Positions 53,669-62,437 are shown, numbered from the stretch's first letter. The stretch: 64,000 bases of DNA from Streptomyces spinosisporus (GCF_022698145.1 NZ_JALDAX010000010.1:1-64000), one strand, 5' to 3'. Translations and numbers: made by a program. The notes: generated by a model not told the origin, from the sequence alone.

Positions 53669-54526
53669 GTGCGTATCGATCTGCACGCCCACTCCACCGC
53701 GTCCGACGGTACGGACACGCCCGCCGAGCTGGTGCGCAATGCCGCCGCTGCCGGGCTGGACGTCGTCGCGCTGACCGATCACGACACCACCCGTGGATAC
53801 GCCGAGGCGATCGCCGCGCTGCCCGAGGGGCTCACGCTCGTCACTGGCGCCGAGCTGTCGTGCCGTATCGACGGCGTCTCCCTGCACATGCTCGCCTACC
53901 TCTTCGACCCCGAGGAGCCGGCGCTGCTCGCCGAGCGCGAGCTGGTGCGCGACGACCGGGTGCCGCGGGCCCAGGGCATGGTCGCCAAGCTGAACGCACT
54001 GGGCGTGCCGGTCACCTGGGAGCAGGTGCGGCGGATCGCCGGGGAGGGTTCCGTCGGGCGTCCGCACGTCGCGACCGCGCTCGTCGAGCTCGGCGTCGTG
54101 GCGAGCGTGAGCGACGCCTTCACCCAGGACTGGCTGGCCGACGGCGGCCGGGCCTACGTCGAGAAGCACGAGACGGACCCCTTCGAGGCGATCCGGCTGG
54201 TCAAGGCCGCGGGCGGGGTCACCGTGTTCGCGCACCCGGCCGCCGCCAAGCGAGGCCGTACGGTTCCGGAGTCCGCGATCGCCGAGATGGCCGCCGCAGG
54301 GCTCGACGGCATCGAGGTCGACCACATGGACCACGACGAGGACACCCGGGCGCGGCTGCGCGGGCTCGCGAAGGAACTGGGGCTGCTCGCGACCGGGTCC
54401 AGCGACTACCACGGCAGCCGCAAGACGTGCCTGCTCGGCGAGAACGTCACGGACCCCGAGGTGTACGGGGAGATCACACGGCGGGCGACGGGCGCCTTCC
54501 CGGTGCCGGGGACCGGCGGGGCCTGA
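53669..54526 (+). CDS. PHP-domain metal-dependent phosphoesterase
   Basis: A 285-residue protein with the PHP pattern: DLHAHSTASDGTDTP (metal ligands), ALTDHDTTRGY, GAELSC, FAHPAA and SDYHG near the end. Such proteins hydrolyse phosphate esters (3',5'-nucleotide phosphatases or RNase AM-type). Start is GTG at 53669. The sequence is ordinary for the family; the substrate is not predictable. It is followed by the marC gene. Confidence 0.85.
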   Translation: MRIDLHAHSTASDGTDTPAELVRNAAAAGLDVVALTDHDTTRGYAEAIAALPEGLTLVTGAELSCRIDGVSLHMLAYLFDPEEPALLAERELVRDDRVPRAQGMVAKLNALGVPVTWEQVRRIAGEGSVGRPHVATALVELGVVASVSDAFTQDWLADGGRAYVEKHETDPFEAIRLVKAAGGVTVFAHPAAAKRGRTVPESAIAEMAAAGLDGIEVDHMDHDEDTRARLRGLAKELGLLATGSSDYHGSRKTCLLGENVTDPEVYGEITRRATGAFPVPGTGGA

Positions 54527-54581
54527 GCCCTCGCCCCGGCCCTTTCACGTCCGTCCTCCTCCGCAAGGCCTGTAGCTCACC

Positions 54582-55187
54582 ATGTTCGACCTCGCCGTCT
54601 TCGGCTCTCTCTTCCTGACCCTTTTCGTCATCATGGATCCCCCTGGGATCACCCCGATCTTCCTCGCGCTGACCGCCGGACGCCCCGGCAAGGTGCAGCG
54701 GCGGATGGCCTTCCAGGCCGTCTGCGTCGCCGGCGGCGTGATCACCGTCTTCGGGCTGCTCGGGCATCAGATCCTCGACTATCTGCATGTCTCCGTGCCC
54801 GCCCTGATGATCGCGGGCGGACTGCTGCTCCTGCTCATCGCGCTCGACCTGCTGACCGGCAAGAACGACGAGCCGAAGCAGACCAAGGACGTCAATGTGG
54901 CGCTCGTGCCGCTGGGCATGCCGCTGCTGGCCGGGCCGGGCGCGATCGTCTCCGTGATCCTCGCCGTGCAGAAGGCCGGCAGTTTCGCCGCCCAGGCGTC
55001 GGTGTGGGCGGCGATCCTGGCCATCCATGTGGTGCTGTGGCTGGTGATGCGGTACTCGCTGCTGATCATCCGGATCATCAAGGACGGCGGCGTGGTCCTG
55101 GTGACACGGCTCGCGGGCATGATGCTCTCGGCGATCGCCGTGCAGCAGATCATCAACGGCGTGACGCAGGTGATCAAGGGCGCCTAG
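54582..55187 (+). CDS. MarC family (UPF0056) membrane protein
   Basis: A 201-residue membrane protein with about six helices. The family signature PPGITPIFLALT is near the N-terminus and a second conserved PLLAGPGAIVSVI lies in the middle. MarC proteins have no established function despite the name. It follows the PHP gene by 55 bases, likely one transcript. A strong hairpin follows. Confidence 0.85.
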   Translation: MFDLAVFGSLFLTLFVIMDPPGITPIFLALTAGRPGKVQRRMAFQAVCVAGGVITVFGLLGHQILDYLHVSVPALMIAGGLLLLLIALDLLTGKNDEPKQTKDVNVALVPLGMPLLAGPGAIVSVILAVQKAGSFAAQASVWAAILAIHVVLWLVMRYSLLIIRIIKDGGVVLVTRLAGMMLSAIAVQQIINGVTQVIKGA

Positions 55188-55224
55188 GGGGAGCGGGAGC
55201 CGGTCGTGTCGCGCGTCCGAAACG

Positions 55225-55264
55225 CAGAGCCCCCGCGCGGCGTACGTGCCGTGCGGGGGCTCTG
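55225..55264. terminator. Hairpin terminator
   Basis: A 12-bp stem (CAGAGCCCCCGC and its complement), with further imperfect pairing inside, lies 38 bases after the marC stop and before the convergent small gene ending at 55291. Confidence 0.75.
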
Positions 55265-55290
55265 AAGGCTGTGCGGGTGATCCGCGTCGG

Positions 55291-55443
55291 TTATGCGGCC
55301 GAGTCCTCGGCCGGCCGGATCCAGAGTCGCTGTCCGATGGCGGCGGCCTGCTGGACGATCCGGTTGACGGAGGCGGCGTCCACGACGGTGCTGTCCACGG
55401 TCGTGCCGTTGACCTCGTCGAGTCGCATGATTTCGAAGCGCAT
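55291..55443 (-). CDS. Small conserved protein, 50 residues
   Basis: A 50-residue protein, MRFEIMRLDEVNG followed by VDSTVVDAASVNRIVQQAAA and GQRLWIRPAED. GGGAGAGG precedes the ATG at 55443. It has no cysteine, no signal peptide and no membrane segment. The family is recurrent in Streptomyces and the name is unknown to me. It lies alone, with an AT-rich promoter (55505-55530) upstream. Confidence 0.7.
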   Translation of the reverse strand: MRFEIMRLDEVNGTTVDSTVVDAASVNRIVQQAAAIGQRLWIRPAEDSAA

Positions 55444-55607
55444 GCCTCTCCCTTCGTCGCGCTGTGTATCTGACGTAGTCAACGGTCTGCGCGTTACAAA
55501 CATTCCCTACGCTAAATAAATTTTTCGAACGACTAACTACTGACCGGTAAAGCACATTCACGAGACTGACCGGGACCGGTTGTGTTCGCAGCGTGACCGC
55601 CGGGACA
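55444..55607. promoter_or_regulatory. Divergent promoter region
   Basis: AT-rich stretch (TAAATAAATTTTT, about 55513-55525) between the small minus-strand gene and the NYN-domain gene, probably holding both promoters. Confidence 0.35.
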
Positions 55608-56510
55608 ATGGAGGCGATGAACGAAGACCTCGTGGCCCTCAACGCCCGCATCGATCGCACGAACGAGCTGCTGCAGCGCATGCTCGCCGAGGTGGCGAAG
55701 ACGCCCTCGACGCATGCGATCTTCGTCGACGCGGGATACCTCTACGCGGCCGCGGGACGACTCGTCGCCGGCACGGAGGACCGCCGGGCCTTCGACCTCG
55801 ACTCCGAGGGCCTGATCGAGGCGCTCATCGACAAGGCCCGCACCATCTTCGCCGACAGCCGGCTGCTGCGCGTCTACTGGTACGACGGCGCACGGCGCCG
55901 CATCCACACCTCCGAGCAGCAGTCGATCGCCGAACTGCCGGACGTCAAGGTCCGGTTGGGCAACCTCAACGCCAACAACCAGCAGAAGGGCGTCGATTCA
56001 CTGATCAGATCGGACCTGGAGTCACTGGCCAGACACCGGGCGATCAGCGACGCGGCACTGCTGGGCGGCGACGAGGACCTGGTGTCCGCCGTGGAGGCGG
56101 CGCAGGGGTACGGCGCGCGTGTCCACCTGTGGGGCATCGAGGCCCCCGAGGGGCGCAACCAGGCCGAACCCCTGCTCTGGGAGGTCGACAGCCAGCGCAC
56201 CCTCGACCTCGACTTCTTCAAGCCGTACGTCGCCCGGCGTACGGCCGTCGCCTACGAGGCCACCGCCACCCGGCCCGCCCGCGAGGACGTCCGCTTCGTG
56301 GGCGCGCAGATCGCGGCGAAATGGCTGGCGGCGCGGGGCCGGGAGGCACTGGCGGAGCTGCTGCCCGGCCACCCCTATCTGCCCGGCTCCATCGACCAGG
56401 ACCTGCTGGTGGAGGCGGAGAGCCTGCTGCAGTACTCACTGCGCGGCCAGGCGGACCTGCGGCGGGCGCTGCGGGACGGGTTCTGGGAGCACTTGCAGGC
56501 GCAGTACTAG
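55608..56510 (+). CDS. NYN-domain (PIN-like) ribonuclease family protein
   Basis: A 300-residue protein. A short coiled coil (LNARIDRTNELLQRMLAEV) precedes an NYN/LabA-like domain with the expected acidic residues: AIFVDAGYLY, VDSLIRSDLESLA and ALLGGDEDLVSAVEAAQGYG. Such proteins are putative RNases. The start is uncertain: ATG 55608 (MEAMNEDL) is used, ATG 55617 or GTG 55593 are possible. No other RNA-processing gene is adjacent. Confidence 0.75.
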   Translation: MEAMNEDLVALNARIDRTNELLQRMLAEVAKTPSTHAIFVDAGYLYAAAGRLVAGTEDRRAFDLDSEGLIEALIDKARTIFADSRLLRVYWYDGARRRIHTSEQQSIAELPDVKVRLGNLNANNQQKGVDSLIRSDLESLARHRAISDAALLGGDEDLVSAVEAAQGYGARVHLWGIEAPEGRNQAEPLLWEVDSQRTLDLDFFKPYVARRTAVAYEATATRPAREDVRFVGAQIAAKWLAARGREALAELLPGHPYLPGSIDQDLLVEAESLLQYSLRGQADLRRALRDGFWEHLQAQY

Positions 56511-56530
56511 GCGCGCTGCTGGGCGCAGTA

Positions 56531-57439
56531 TCAGCCGGAGCCGCGGTGCTGGTCGGACTGGCCGTCGGCGGTGATGCGGTCCCAGAAGTCGGCGAAGGCG
56601 CGGGCCGTGGCCCGGGGCTGGTCCGTGTTGGGGGAGTGCTCGGCGCCCTGGACGACCGTGCGGTGTGCGCGCAGACGTAGCGCCATGTCGTCGAGCAGGG
56701 GTACCGGCCAGGTGTCGTCGCGGGAACCCGAAAGGACGTGGAACGGCAGTGCCGTGGCGGCCAGTTCGGCCACGCGGTCGGGTTCCGTGCACAACTGGCG
56801 GCCGGTGGCGATGAGCTGGGCCGGCTTGTTGCCCAGCCAGCGGCGGCGCAGGTCCTCCTGGTCGGCGAGCCCCGCGTCCAGCTCGCCGGTCTCGGTCTCC
56901 TCGGGCGGCTCCATGGCCTGGATCGCCTCCCAGACCTCGGCCATGTTCATCACCGCGAGCGCGTCCCGCAGCAGCTTGACGCGCTGCTGCTGGGAGACGG
57001 AGATCTGGGCGGGTCCCGAGGACATGAGGGTGAGGGACAGGAAGGGGGAGCGGTCCAGCAGGACCGCGGCCCGTGCGATCTGCCCGCCGAGGGAGTGGCC
57101 CACCAGGTGCACCGGGGTGCCGACGGCCGCGGCCTGAGCGAGCACGTCCCGCGCCAACTCGCCCTGCGCGTAGGCCGATTCGTCGTCCTCGGGGCCGTCG
57201 GACTCGTACTGCCCCCGCCCGTCCACCGCGACGGTCCGGTAACCACGCTCACCGAGCGCCTCGTGCAGCGGATTGAAGTCCTCCTTGCTGCCGGTGAACC
57301 CGGGCAGCAACAACGCGGTTCCCTTGAGCGCGACACCCTCCGCCTGGGGGGAATCGACAACGGCAAACTCCCCACGCGCGGTGTGCAGCGTGTACGCACG
57401 GGCGCCGGGGGGCGGGGCGAAGGTCGGGGGCCTGCTCAT
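56531..57439 (-). CDS. Alpha/beta hydrolase
   Basis: A 302-residue hydrolase with nucleophile elbow GHSLGG (Ser in HLVGHSLGGQIARAA), an oxyanion-hole segment LLLPGFTGSKEDF, an Asp in GSRDDTWPV and a His in VQGAEHSPNTDQ. The substrate cannot be told. It has no signal peptide. Its start is followed upstream by the repeat-rich intergenic region. Confidence 0.85.
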   Translation of the reverse strand: MSRPPTFAPPPGARAYTLHTARGEFAVVDSPQAEGVALKGTALLLPGFTGSKEDFNPLHEALGERGYRTVAVDGRGQYESDGPEDDESAYAQGELARDVLAQAAAVGTPVHLVGHSLGGQIARAAVLLDRSPFLSLTLMSSGPAQISVSQQQRVKLLRDALAVMNMAEVWEAIQAMEPPEETETGELDAGLADQEDLRRRWLGNKPAQLIATGRQLCTEPDRVAELAATALPFHVLSGSRDDTWPVPLLDDMALRLRAHRTVVQGAEHSPNTDQPRATARAFADFWDRITADGQSDQHRGSG

Positions 57440-57856
57440 GGGGTGAGGTTATCCGGCGCGGGTGACATGGGGACGGACGGGCGGGGACGGGGAGGAGTTT
57501 CGGTGCGCCCGGACGCCGACGGTCCGGTGCGCGTGAGGGGGGTTGGGCGGGGCGGAGCCTCGGCGCGCTCCAGGGCCGACGGTCCGGTGCACGCTAGGCG
57601 GGCCGGTCGGGCAGGGCGGGGCGGTGCGGGGCCTGGTGTGTATCAATGCGGGGGGCCGGGCGGAGTCCCGGTGCGCTCCAGGGCCGACGGTCCGGCGGAT
57701 GCTAGGCGGGCTGGGCTGGGCTGGGCTGGGCTGGGCCGGGCCGGGGCGGGGCCCGGTGTGCATCAAAGCGCGGGGACGGGGCGGAAGCCCCAGTGCGCCC
57801 CAATGCCGACGGCCCGGTCCACACGAGGTGGGCCGGGCCGTTGGTTGGGCGGTTGC
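57440..57856. repeat. G-rich intergenic region with four imperfect repeat copies
   Basis: This 417-base gene-free stretch has four copies of a unit centred on GCCGACGGTCCGG (57515-57527, 57575-57587, 57683-57695; the last at 57805-57817 differs). The second and third copies share about 53 bases with few differences. Spacing is 60, 108 and 122 bases. Between copies 3 and 4 lies a run of GGG triplets. No promoter was recognised. Confidence 0.7.
57708..57740 (+). other. Potential G-quadruplex, seven GGG runs
   Basis: GGG occurs at 57708, 57713, 57718, 57723, 57728, 57733 and 57738, each separated by two bases (GGGCT repeated, last spacer CC). This exceeds the G3N1-7 times four rule for a G-quadruplex. 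It lies on the strand opposite to the two flanking minus-strand genes. Confidence 0.7.
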
Positions 57857-60370
57857 TCAGCTCTCTGCGGGCTCCGCGGCAGCCGTGGCCTTGCGCGTGC
57901 GGCGCGCCCTGGGCTTCGCCTCCGCCGCGTCGGCGGTGACCTCGGCGGCTGCCGTGGCCTTCCGGGCGCGGGTACGGGGCTTGGCGGCGGGTTCGTCGGC
58001 CGCCTGGGCCGGGATCTCGGTGGCGGCGGTCTTGCGGGTCCGGCGCGGCTTGGCCTCGGTGGCTTCCGCCGTGTCGACGGCAGCCTCGGCGGCCTTGCGC
58101 GTACGGCGCGGCTTCGCCTCCGCAGCCTCGGCGGTTTCCGCCGTGGCGGCCGTCTTACGGGTCCGGCGCGGCTTGGCCTCGTCGGCGGTTTCGGCGGTGG
58201 CGGCCGTCTTGGGCGTGCGGCGCGGCTTGGTCTCCGCGGCCTCCGCCGTGTCGACCGCTGCCTCCGCCGCAGCCGCGGCCTTGCGGGTCCGCGTGCGGGG
58301 CTTGGCGGCGGGTTCGTCGGCCGCCTGGGCCGGGATCTCGGTGGCGGCGGTCTTGCGGGTCCGGCGCGGCTTGGCCTCGGTGGCTTCCGCCGTGTCGACG
58401 GCAGCCTCGGCAGCCTTGCGCGTACGGCGCGGCTTCGCCTCCGCAGCCTCGGTGGTCTCGACCGCCGCCTCCGCGGCAGCCGTCGCCTTACGGGTTCGGC
58501 GGCGCGGCTTGGCTGCGGGGGCCTCGGGCTCCGCAACCGCGGGGGCCTCCACGACGGCCACGGTCTCCGCGGCGGGCGTGCTGTCCGCGGACTTGCGGGT
58601 CCGGCGGCGCGGCTTGGTGACGGCAGCCTCGGGCTCCGCCACAGCCGGCGCCTCGACGGCCGGAGCCTCCGTGAGCACCGGTGCCTGCGCGGCGACGGTC
58701 TCCGCGGCGGGCGTGCTCTCCGCGGACTTGCGGGTCCGGCGGCGGCGCGGCTTCTCCGGGGTCTCGGGAGCGTCCAGGGCCGGGCCCTCCGCCGTGGTGA
58801 CGGCGGCTTCCGCGGCCTCGGGCGCGACGGCCGCGGCCGTCACCGGCTCGGACGCAGCACCACCGCGCGTACGGCGACGGCGGCGCAGGGAACGGGAACC
58901 GGTCTCCCCGGACGACGCCTTCTCCGCCACGGCCTCCGATGCAGGGGCCGCGTCCAGCGGCGAACCGCCGCGCGTACGGCGACGGCGACGCGGCGGACGG
59001 GCCTCGCGCTCACGGTCGGCGGACCGGGACTCGCCCCGGCCGCCCCGCTCGCCCCGGCCACCGCGACCGCGTGCACCACGGCCGCCGGTCTCGCCCAGGT
59101 CCTCCAGCTCCTCCGCGTCGAGCCCCGCGCGCGTGCGCTCGGCGCGCGGCAGGACACCCTTGGTGCCCGCGGGGATCCTCAGCTCCTCGAAGAGGTGCGC
59201 GGAGGTGGAGTAGGTCTCCGGCGGGTCGTTGAAGTTCAGCTCCAGCGCCTTGTTGATCAGCTGCCAGCGCGGGATGTCGTCCCAGTCGACCAGCGTGATC
59301 GCGATGCCCTTGTTGCCCGCGCGGCCGGTGCGGCCGATGCGGTGCAGATAGGTCTTCTCGTCCTCGGGCGACTGGTAGTTGATGACGTGCGTCACGCCCT
59401 CGACGTCGATGCCGCGCGCGGCGACGTCGGTGCAGACGAGGACGTCCACCTTGCCGTTGCGGAACGCGCGCAGCGCCTGCTCACGGGCGCCCTGGCCGAG
59501 GTCGCCGTGGACCGCGCCGGAGGCGAAGCCGCGCTGCTTGAGCTGGTCGGCGAGATCGGCTGCCGTACGCTTCGTACGGCAGAAGATCATCGCCAGACCG
59601 CGGCCCTCGGCCTGCAGTATCCGCGCGACCATCTCGGCCTTGTCCATGTTGTGCGCGCGGTAGACGTGCTGCGAGATGTTCGCGACCGTCACGCCCTCGT
59701 CGTCCGGCGCGGCGGCGCGGATGTGCGTGGGCTGCGACATGTAGCGGCGGGCGAGACCGATGACCGCGCCCGGCATGGTGGCCGAGAACAGCATGGTCTG
59801 GCGCCGGACCGGAAGCATGTTGATGATCTTCTCGACGTCGGGCAGGAAGCCCAGGTCGAGCATCTCGTCGGCCTCGTCGAGCACCAGGCACTTGACGTGC
59901 TTGAGGTTGAGCTTCTTCTGGCCCGCGAGGTCGAGGAGACGGCCCGGGGTGCCGACGACCACGTCGACGCCCTTCTTGAGGGCCTCGACCTGCGGCTCGT
60001 AGGCCCGGCCGCCGTAGATCGCCGTCACGCGGACGTTGCGCACCTTGCCGGCGGTCAGCAGGTCGTTGGTGACCTGCTGGCACAGCTCGCGGGTGGGGAC
60101 GACGACGAGCGCCTGCGGGGCGTCGGTGAGGTCCTCGGGCCTGGCGCGGCCCGCCTCCACGTCCGCGGGGACGGTGACGCGCTCGAGGAGCGGGAGGCCG
60201 AAGCCCAGCGTCTTGCCGGTGCCGGTCTTGGCCTGGCCGATGACGTCCGTGCCGGAGAGGGCGACGGGGAGCGTCATCTCCTGGATGGGGAAGGGGGTGG
60301 TGATGCCGACGGCGTCGAGGGCCTCGGCGGTCTCGGGGAGGATTCCGAGATCTCTGAACGTGGTAGTCAG
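57857..60370 (-). CDS. DEAD-box RNA helicase with long basic KPRRTRK-repeat tail
   Basis: An 837-residue protein. The helicase core (residues 1 to about 400) has Q motif FPIQEMTLP, Walker A AKTGTGKT, DEAD box VLDEADEM, SAT and the HRIGRTGRAG motif VI. The tail (about 540-837) is Ala/Glu-rich with some 17 basic KPRRTRK-like blocks. The conserved opening TTTFRDLGILPETAEALDAV has no ATG, GTG or TTG at its head; the codon before it is CTG (60368-60370), with AGAGG 8 bases upstream. The nearest upstream ATG would add about 90 non-conserved residues. Compare RhlE (Rv3211). The tail resembles histone H1/HU-like actinobacterial tails and probably binds nucleic acid. Confidence 0.85.
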   Translation of the reverse strand: MTTTFRDLGILPETAEALDAVGITTPFPIQEMTLPVALSGTDVIGQAKTGTGKTLGFGLPLLERVTVPADVEAGRARPEDLTDAPQALVVVPTRELCQQVTNDLLTAGKVRNVRVTAIYGGRAYEPQVEALKKGVDVVVGTPGRLLDLAGQKKLNLKHVKCLVLDEADEMLDLGFLPDVEKIINMLPVRRQTMLFSATMPGAVIGLARRYMSQPTHIRAAAPDDEGVTVANISQHVYRAHNMDKAEMVARILQAEGRGLAMIFCRTKRTAADLADQLKQRGFASGAVHGDLGQGAREQALRAFRNGKVDVLVCTDVAARGIDVEGVTHVINYQSPEDEKTYLHRIGRTGRAGNKGIAITLVDWDDIPRWQLINKALELNFNDPPETYSTSAHLFEELRIPAGTKGVLPRAERTRAGLDAEELEDLGETGGRGARGRGGRGERGGRGESRSADREREARPPRRRRRTRGGSPLDAAPASEAVAEKASSGETGSRSLRRRRRTRGGAASEPVTAAAVAPEAAEAAVTTAEGPALDAPETPEKPRRRRTRKSAESTPAAETVAAQAPVLTEAPAVEAPAVAEPEAAVTKPRRRTRKSADSTPAAETVAVVEAPAVAEPEAPAAKPRRRTRKATAAAEAAVETTEAAEAKPRRTRKAAEAAVDTAEATEAKPRRTRKTAATEIPAQAADEPAAKPRTRTRKAAAAAEAAVDTAEAAETKPRRTPKTAATAETADEAKPRRTRKTAATAETAEAAEAKPRRTRKAAEAAVDTAEATEAKPRRTRKTAATEIPAQAADEPAAKPRTRARKATAAAEVTADAAEAKPRARRTRKATAAAEPAES
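57975..58131. repeat. 157-bp direct repeat inside the helicase gene, copy 1
   Basis: Matches 58296-58452 with a single difference (G at 58091 against A at 58412). The offset is 321 bases (107 codons), so the reading frame is kept. It encodes the tail block KTAATEIPAQAADEPAAKPR and its neighbour. Confidence 0.85.
58296..58452. repeat. 157-bp direct repeat inside the helicase gene, copy 2
   Basis: Second copy of the repeat at 57975-58131; see that entry. Both lie in the basic tail. Confidence 0.85.
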
Positions 60371-60748
60371 GGTGCTGCCTCTTCTGTGTACGCGGTGCGA
60401 GGCGAGCGCGGGGGTCGTAGACGGACCGTGCCGGGGGACGTCGGCTGCCTTACGGGCTTGCCGTAACGCACGGGACCTCTGCCGACGCTCTAGCGCTCGT
60501 ACCGCTGAGGTGTCCCTCCGAGCGTCGTACGCGATGTGCCGTACGGCCTTTGGAGGGCTGTCGGGTCGGAGCCGATCGGGCCACCGACCGGGCATCCTCA
60601 TACGTGCGGCCCGTCGAGTACTCGGCAGGCGCATTACCACCATACCCCGGAATCGCGCACACACGATGGCCGATTTGGTCACGTAGCCGTCGTCACACTG
60701 ATTGACCAGGGACTTCCGCGGCTCGGCAAGCCGACTATTGTGCGCTCC
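60371..60748. promoter_or_regulatory. Divergent region between helicase and ferritin-like genes
   Basis: About 378 bases without a convincing gene. It could hold a long 5' leader for the helicase, as is common for cold-inducible RNA helicases. No riboswitch or conserved box was identified. Confidence 0.35.
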
Positions 60749-61486
60749 ATGACGACGTCTGACAACACCTCCGACGCACCCGCCGAGCCCACCGGAGTGG
60801 CCGCCCAGGACTGGGCCAAGGCCTCCGCGGACCCGCAGTACCGGGCCGCGGTCGTCGATCTCCTCGGAGCACTCGCGTACGGCGAACTCGCGGCGTTCGA
60901 GCGGCTCGCGGAAGACGCCAAGCTGGCGCCCACGCTGGCGGACAAGGCGGAACTGGCGAAGATGGCGTCGGCCGAGTTCCACCACTTCGAGAGGCTGCGC
61001 GACCGGCTCACGGAGATCGGCGAGGAGCCCACGCACGCGATGGAGCCGTTCGTCGCCGCCCTGGACGGGTTCCACAAGCAGACGGCGCCCTCGGACTGGC
61101 TGGAGGGCCTCGTCAAGGCGTACGTCGGCGACTCGATCGCCAGCGACTTCTACCGCGAGGTCGCGGCCCGGCTCGACGCGGACTCGCGCGAGCTGGTGCT
61201 GGCCGTGCTGGACGACACCGGGCACGCAGGCTTCGCCGTGGAGAAGGTCCGTGCGGCGATCGACGCCGACCCGCGCGTGGGTGGACGTCTCGCTCTGTGG
61301 GCGCGGCGTCTCATGGGCGAGGCGCTGTCGCAGTCCCAGCGGGTGGTCGCGGACCGGGACGCCCTCTCGACGATGCTCGTCGGCGGCGTCGCGGACGGCT
61401 TCGATCTCGCCGAGGTCGGCCGGATGTTCTCCCGGATCACCGAGGCGCACACGAAGAGGATGGCCGCCCTGGGGCTCGCCGCCTAG
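60749..61486 (+). CDS. Ferritin-like fold protein
   Basis: A 245-residue helical protein (four-helix-bundle type). Metal-ligand-like residues are visible in LAYGELAAFERLAEDA and ASAEFHHFERLRDRL (Glu-x-x-His patterns), with further His/Glu in the second half (SDFYREVA, DTGHAGFAV). It matches the ferritin-like protein Rv3210c in gene position beside the helicase. Enzyme activity (MiaE-like hydroxylase) is possible but not evident. The ATG at 60749 is used. Confidence 0.75.
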   Translation: MTTSDNTSDAPAEPTGVAAQDWAKASADPQYRAAVVDLLGALAYGELAAFERLAEDAKLAPTLADKAELAKMASAEFHHFERLRDRLTEIGEEPTHAMEPFVAALDGFHKQTAPSDWLEGLVKAYVGDSIASDFYREVAARLDADSRELVLAVLDDTGHAGFAVEKVRAAIDADPRVGGRLALWARRLMGEALSQSQRVVADRDALSTMLVGGVADGFDLAEVGRMFSRITEAHTKRMAALGLAA

Positions 61487-61543
61487 CTTCCGCTTCCTCC
61501 GTCGTCCGGGTCGTCCGGACCGCTTGCATCGTCCCCGTCGAGA

Positions 61544-61816
61544 TCACGCCGGCGCCGAGCGTCGGCGGAGTCTCCCTGCCGGGCGCACCAGGAGGGAGAG
61601 CGAGGCGGCGGACACGATCGCCGCGCCGAGCAAAATCAGCAGCACGTTGCCGGGGTCGAAGGCGCTGTGCGTGACGAAGGCGCCGAACAGGGCCCCGGCG
61701 GCACCCGTCGCGAGCACCAGCGCACGGGAGGGCAGACGGTGGCCGAGCCGCTGGTGCGCGGCCCACGCCAGCACCAGACCGAGCACAGCGGAGCCGAGTG
61801 CTTCGAACAACAACAT
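61544..61816 (-). CDS. Small membrane protein
   Basis: A 90-residue protein with three likely helices (LLFEALGSAVLGLVLAWAAH; ALVLATGAAGALFGAFVTHS; GNVLLILLGAAIVSAASLSL) and a basic C-terminal tail. GGGAGGG precedes the ATG at 61816. No family known to me. It converges with the ferritin-like gene. Confidence 0.65.
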   Translation of the reverse strand: MLLFEALGSAVLGLVLAWAAHQRLGHRLPSRALVLATGAAGALFGAFVTHSAFDPGNVLLILLGAAIVSAASLSLLVRPAGRLRRRSAPA

Positions 61817-61941
61817 GGGGTCCCTCCCACACGGCCACACTGCGCGTCACGGTCGTAGCCCGTCATACCCGTGACCTGCGGAATGCAATCCTCCTCTGTG
61901 TGCCCTCTGTGCTCCATATGTGGAGAGAAAATCCTGGAGAA

Positions 61942-61986
61942 AGTCCTGATCCCGGGGCAGTCCTGATTTCGGGACAGTCCTGGAGG
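61942..61986. repeat. 17-bp tandem repeat AGTCCTGATCCCGGGGC
   Basis: Two full units (61942-61958 and 61959-61975; four differences) and a partial third (61976-61986). Confidence 0.6.
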
Positions 61987-62001
61987 AAGTCTCGGGGAAA
62001 G

Positions 62002-62042
62002 CGAGAGGGGCCCGGCGGCGGACGGCCGCCGGGCCCCTCTCG
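62002..62042. terminator. Strong hairpin terminator
   Basis: A perfect 18-bp stem (CGAGAGGGGCCCGGCGGC and its complement) with a 5-base loop lies 12 bases after the DUF3107 stop (minus strand). Confidence 0.85.
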
Positions 62043-62053
62043 TGATGCTGTGC

Positions 62054-62281
62054 CTACAGCGCGCCGAAGCCCACCTTGCGCGGGGCCGGCTCGCCGAGCT
62101 CGACGTAGGCCAGGCGGTCCGCCGGGACGAGGACCTTGCGCCCGTGCTCGTCCACGAGGGTCAGCAGCTGCGACTTCCCGGCCAGTGCCTCGGCCACGAC
62201 CCGCTCGACCTCCTCGGCACTCTGACCGCTCTCCAGAACGATCTCGCGGGGCGCGTGCTGCACGCCGATCTTGACCTCCAC
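62054..62281 (-). CDS. DUF3107 protein
   Basis: A 75-residue protein starting at GTG with GGAGG in front. EVKIGVQHAPREIVLESGQS, EEVERVVAEAL and the end RKVGFGAL are typical of DUF3107 (Rv3208A, TB9.4 in M. tuberculosis, next to the TetR gene Rv3208). Function unknown. It lies 156 bases downstream of the TetR gene on the same strand. Confidence 0.85.
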   Translation of the reverse strand: MEVKIGVQHAPREIVLESGQSAEEVERVVAEALAGKSQLLTLVDEHGRKVLVPADRLAYVELGEPAPRKVGFGAL

Positions 62282-62437
62282 GGCTATGTCCCTCCGACGG
62301 TCAGTGAAGTGCGCGATCTGTACGCGCCGTACCCAGCACACATTAGCCCGGTGAGGGGACCCGCATGCTCCGCCCGGGAACGCCAAGAGCGAACAGGGAG
62401 CGGGAACAAAGCGGGAACAAAGCGGGAACAAACGCGG

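Larger units (their letters stand above)
61817..62053. other. Gene-free region with tandem repeat
   Basis: This 237-base stretch contains the tandem repeat at 61942 and, at its end, the terminator at 62002. No gene or clear promoter was seen. Confidence 0.4.

Noticed and set aside
57490..57830. Regularly spaced repeats as a CRISPR array
   Set aside because: Only four imperfect copies, uneven spacing of 60-122 bases, no cas genes.
56738..60466. Very long open frame (over 1200 codons) on the plus strand opposite the helicase and hydrolase genes
   Set aside because: It is the antisense shadow of high-GC genes; the composition is low complexity and it lacks any domain or ribosome site. The same holds for long frames at 7924-10647 (minus), 5596-7704 (plus), 40797-42992 (minus) and 31982-34150 (minus).
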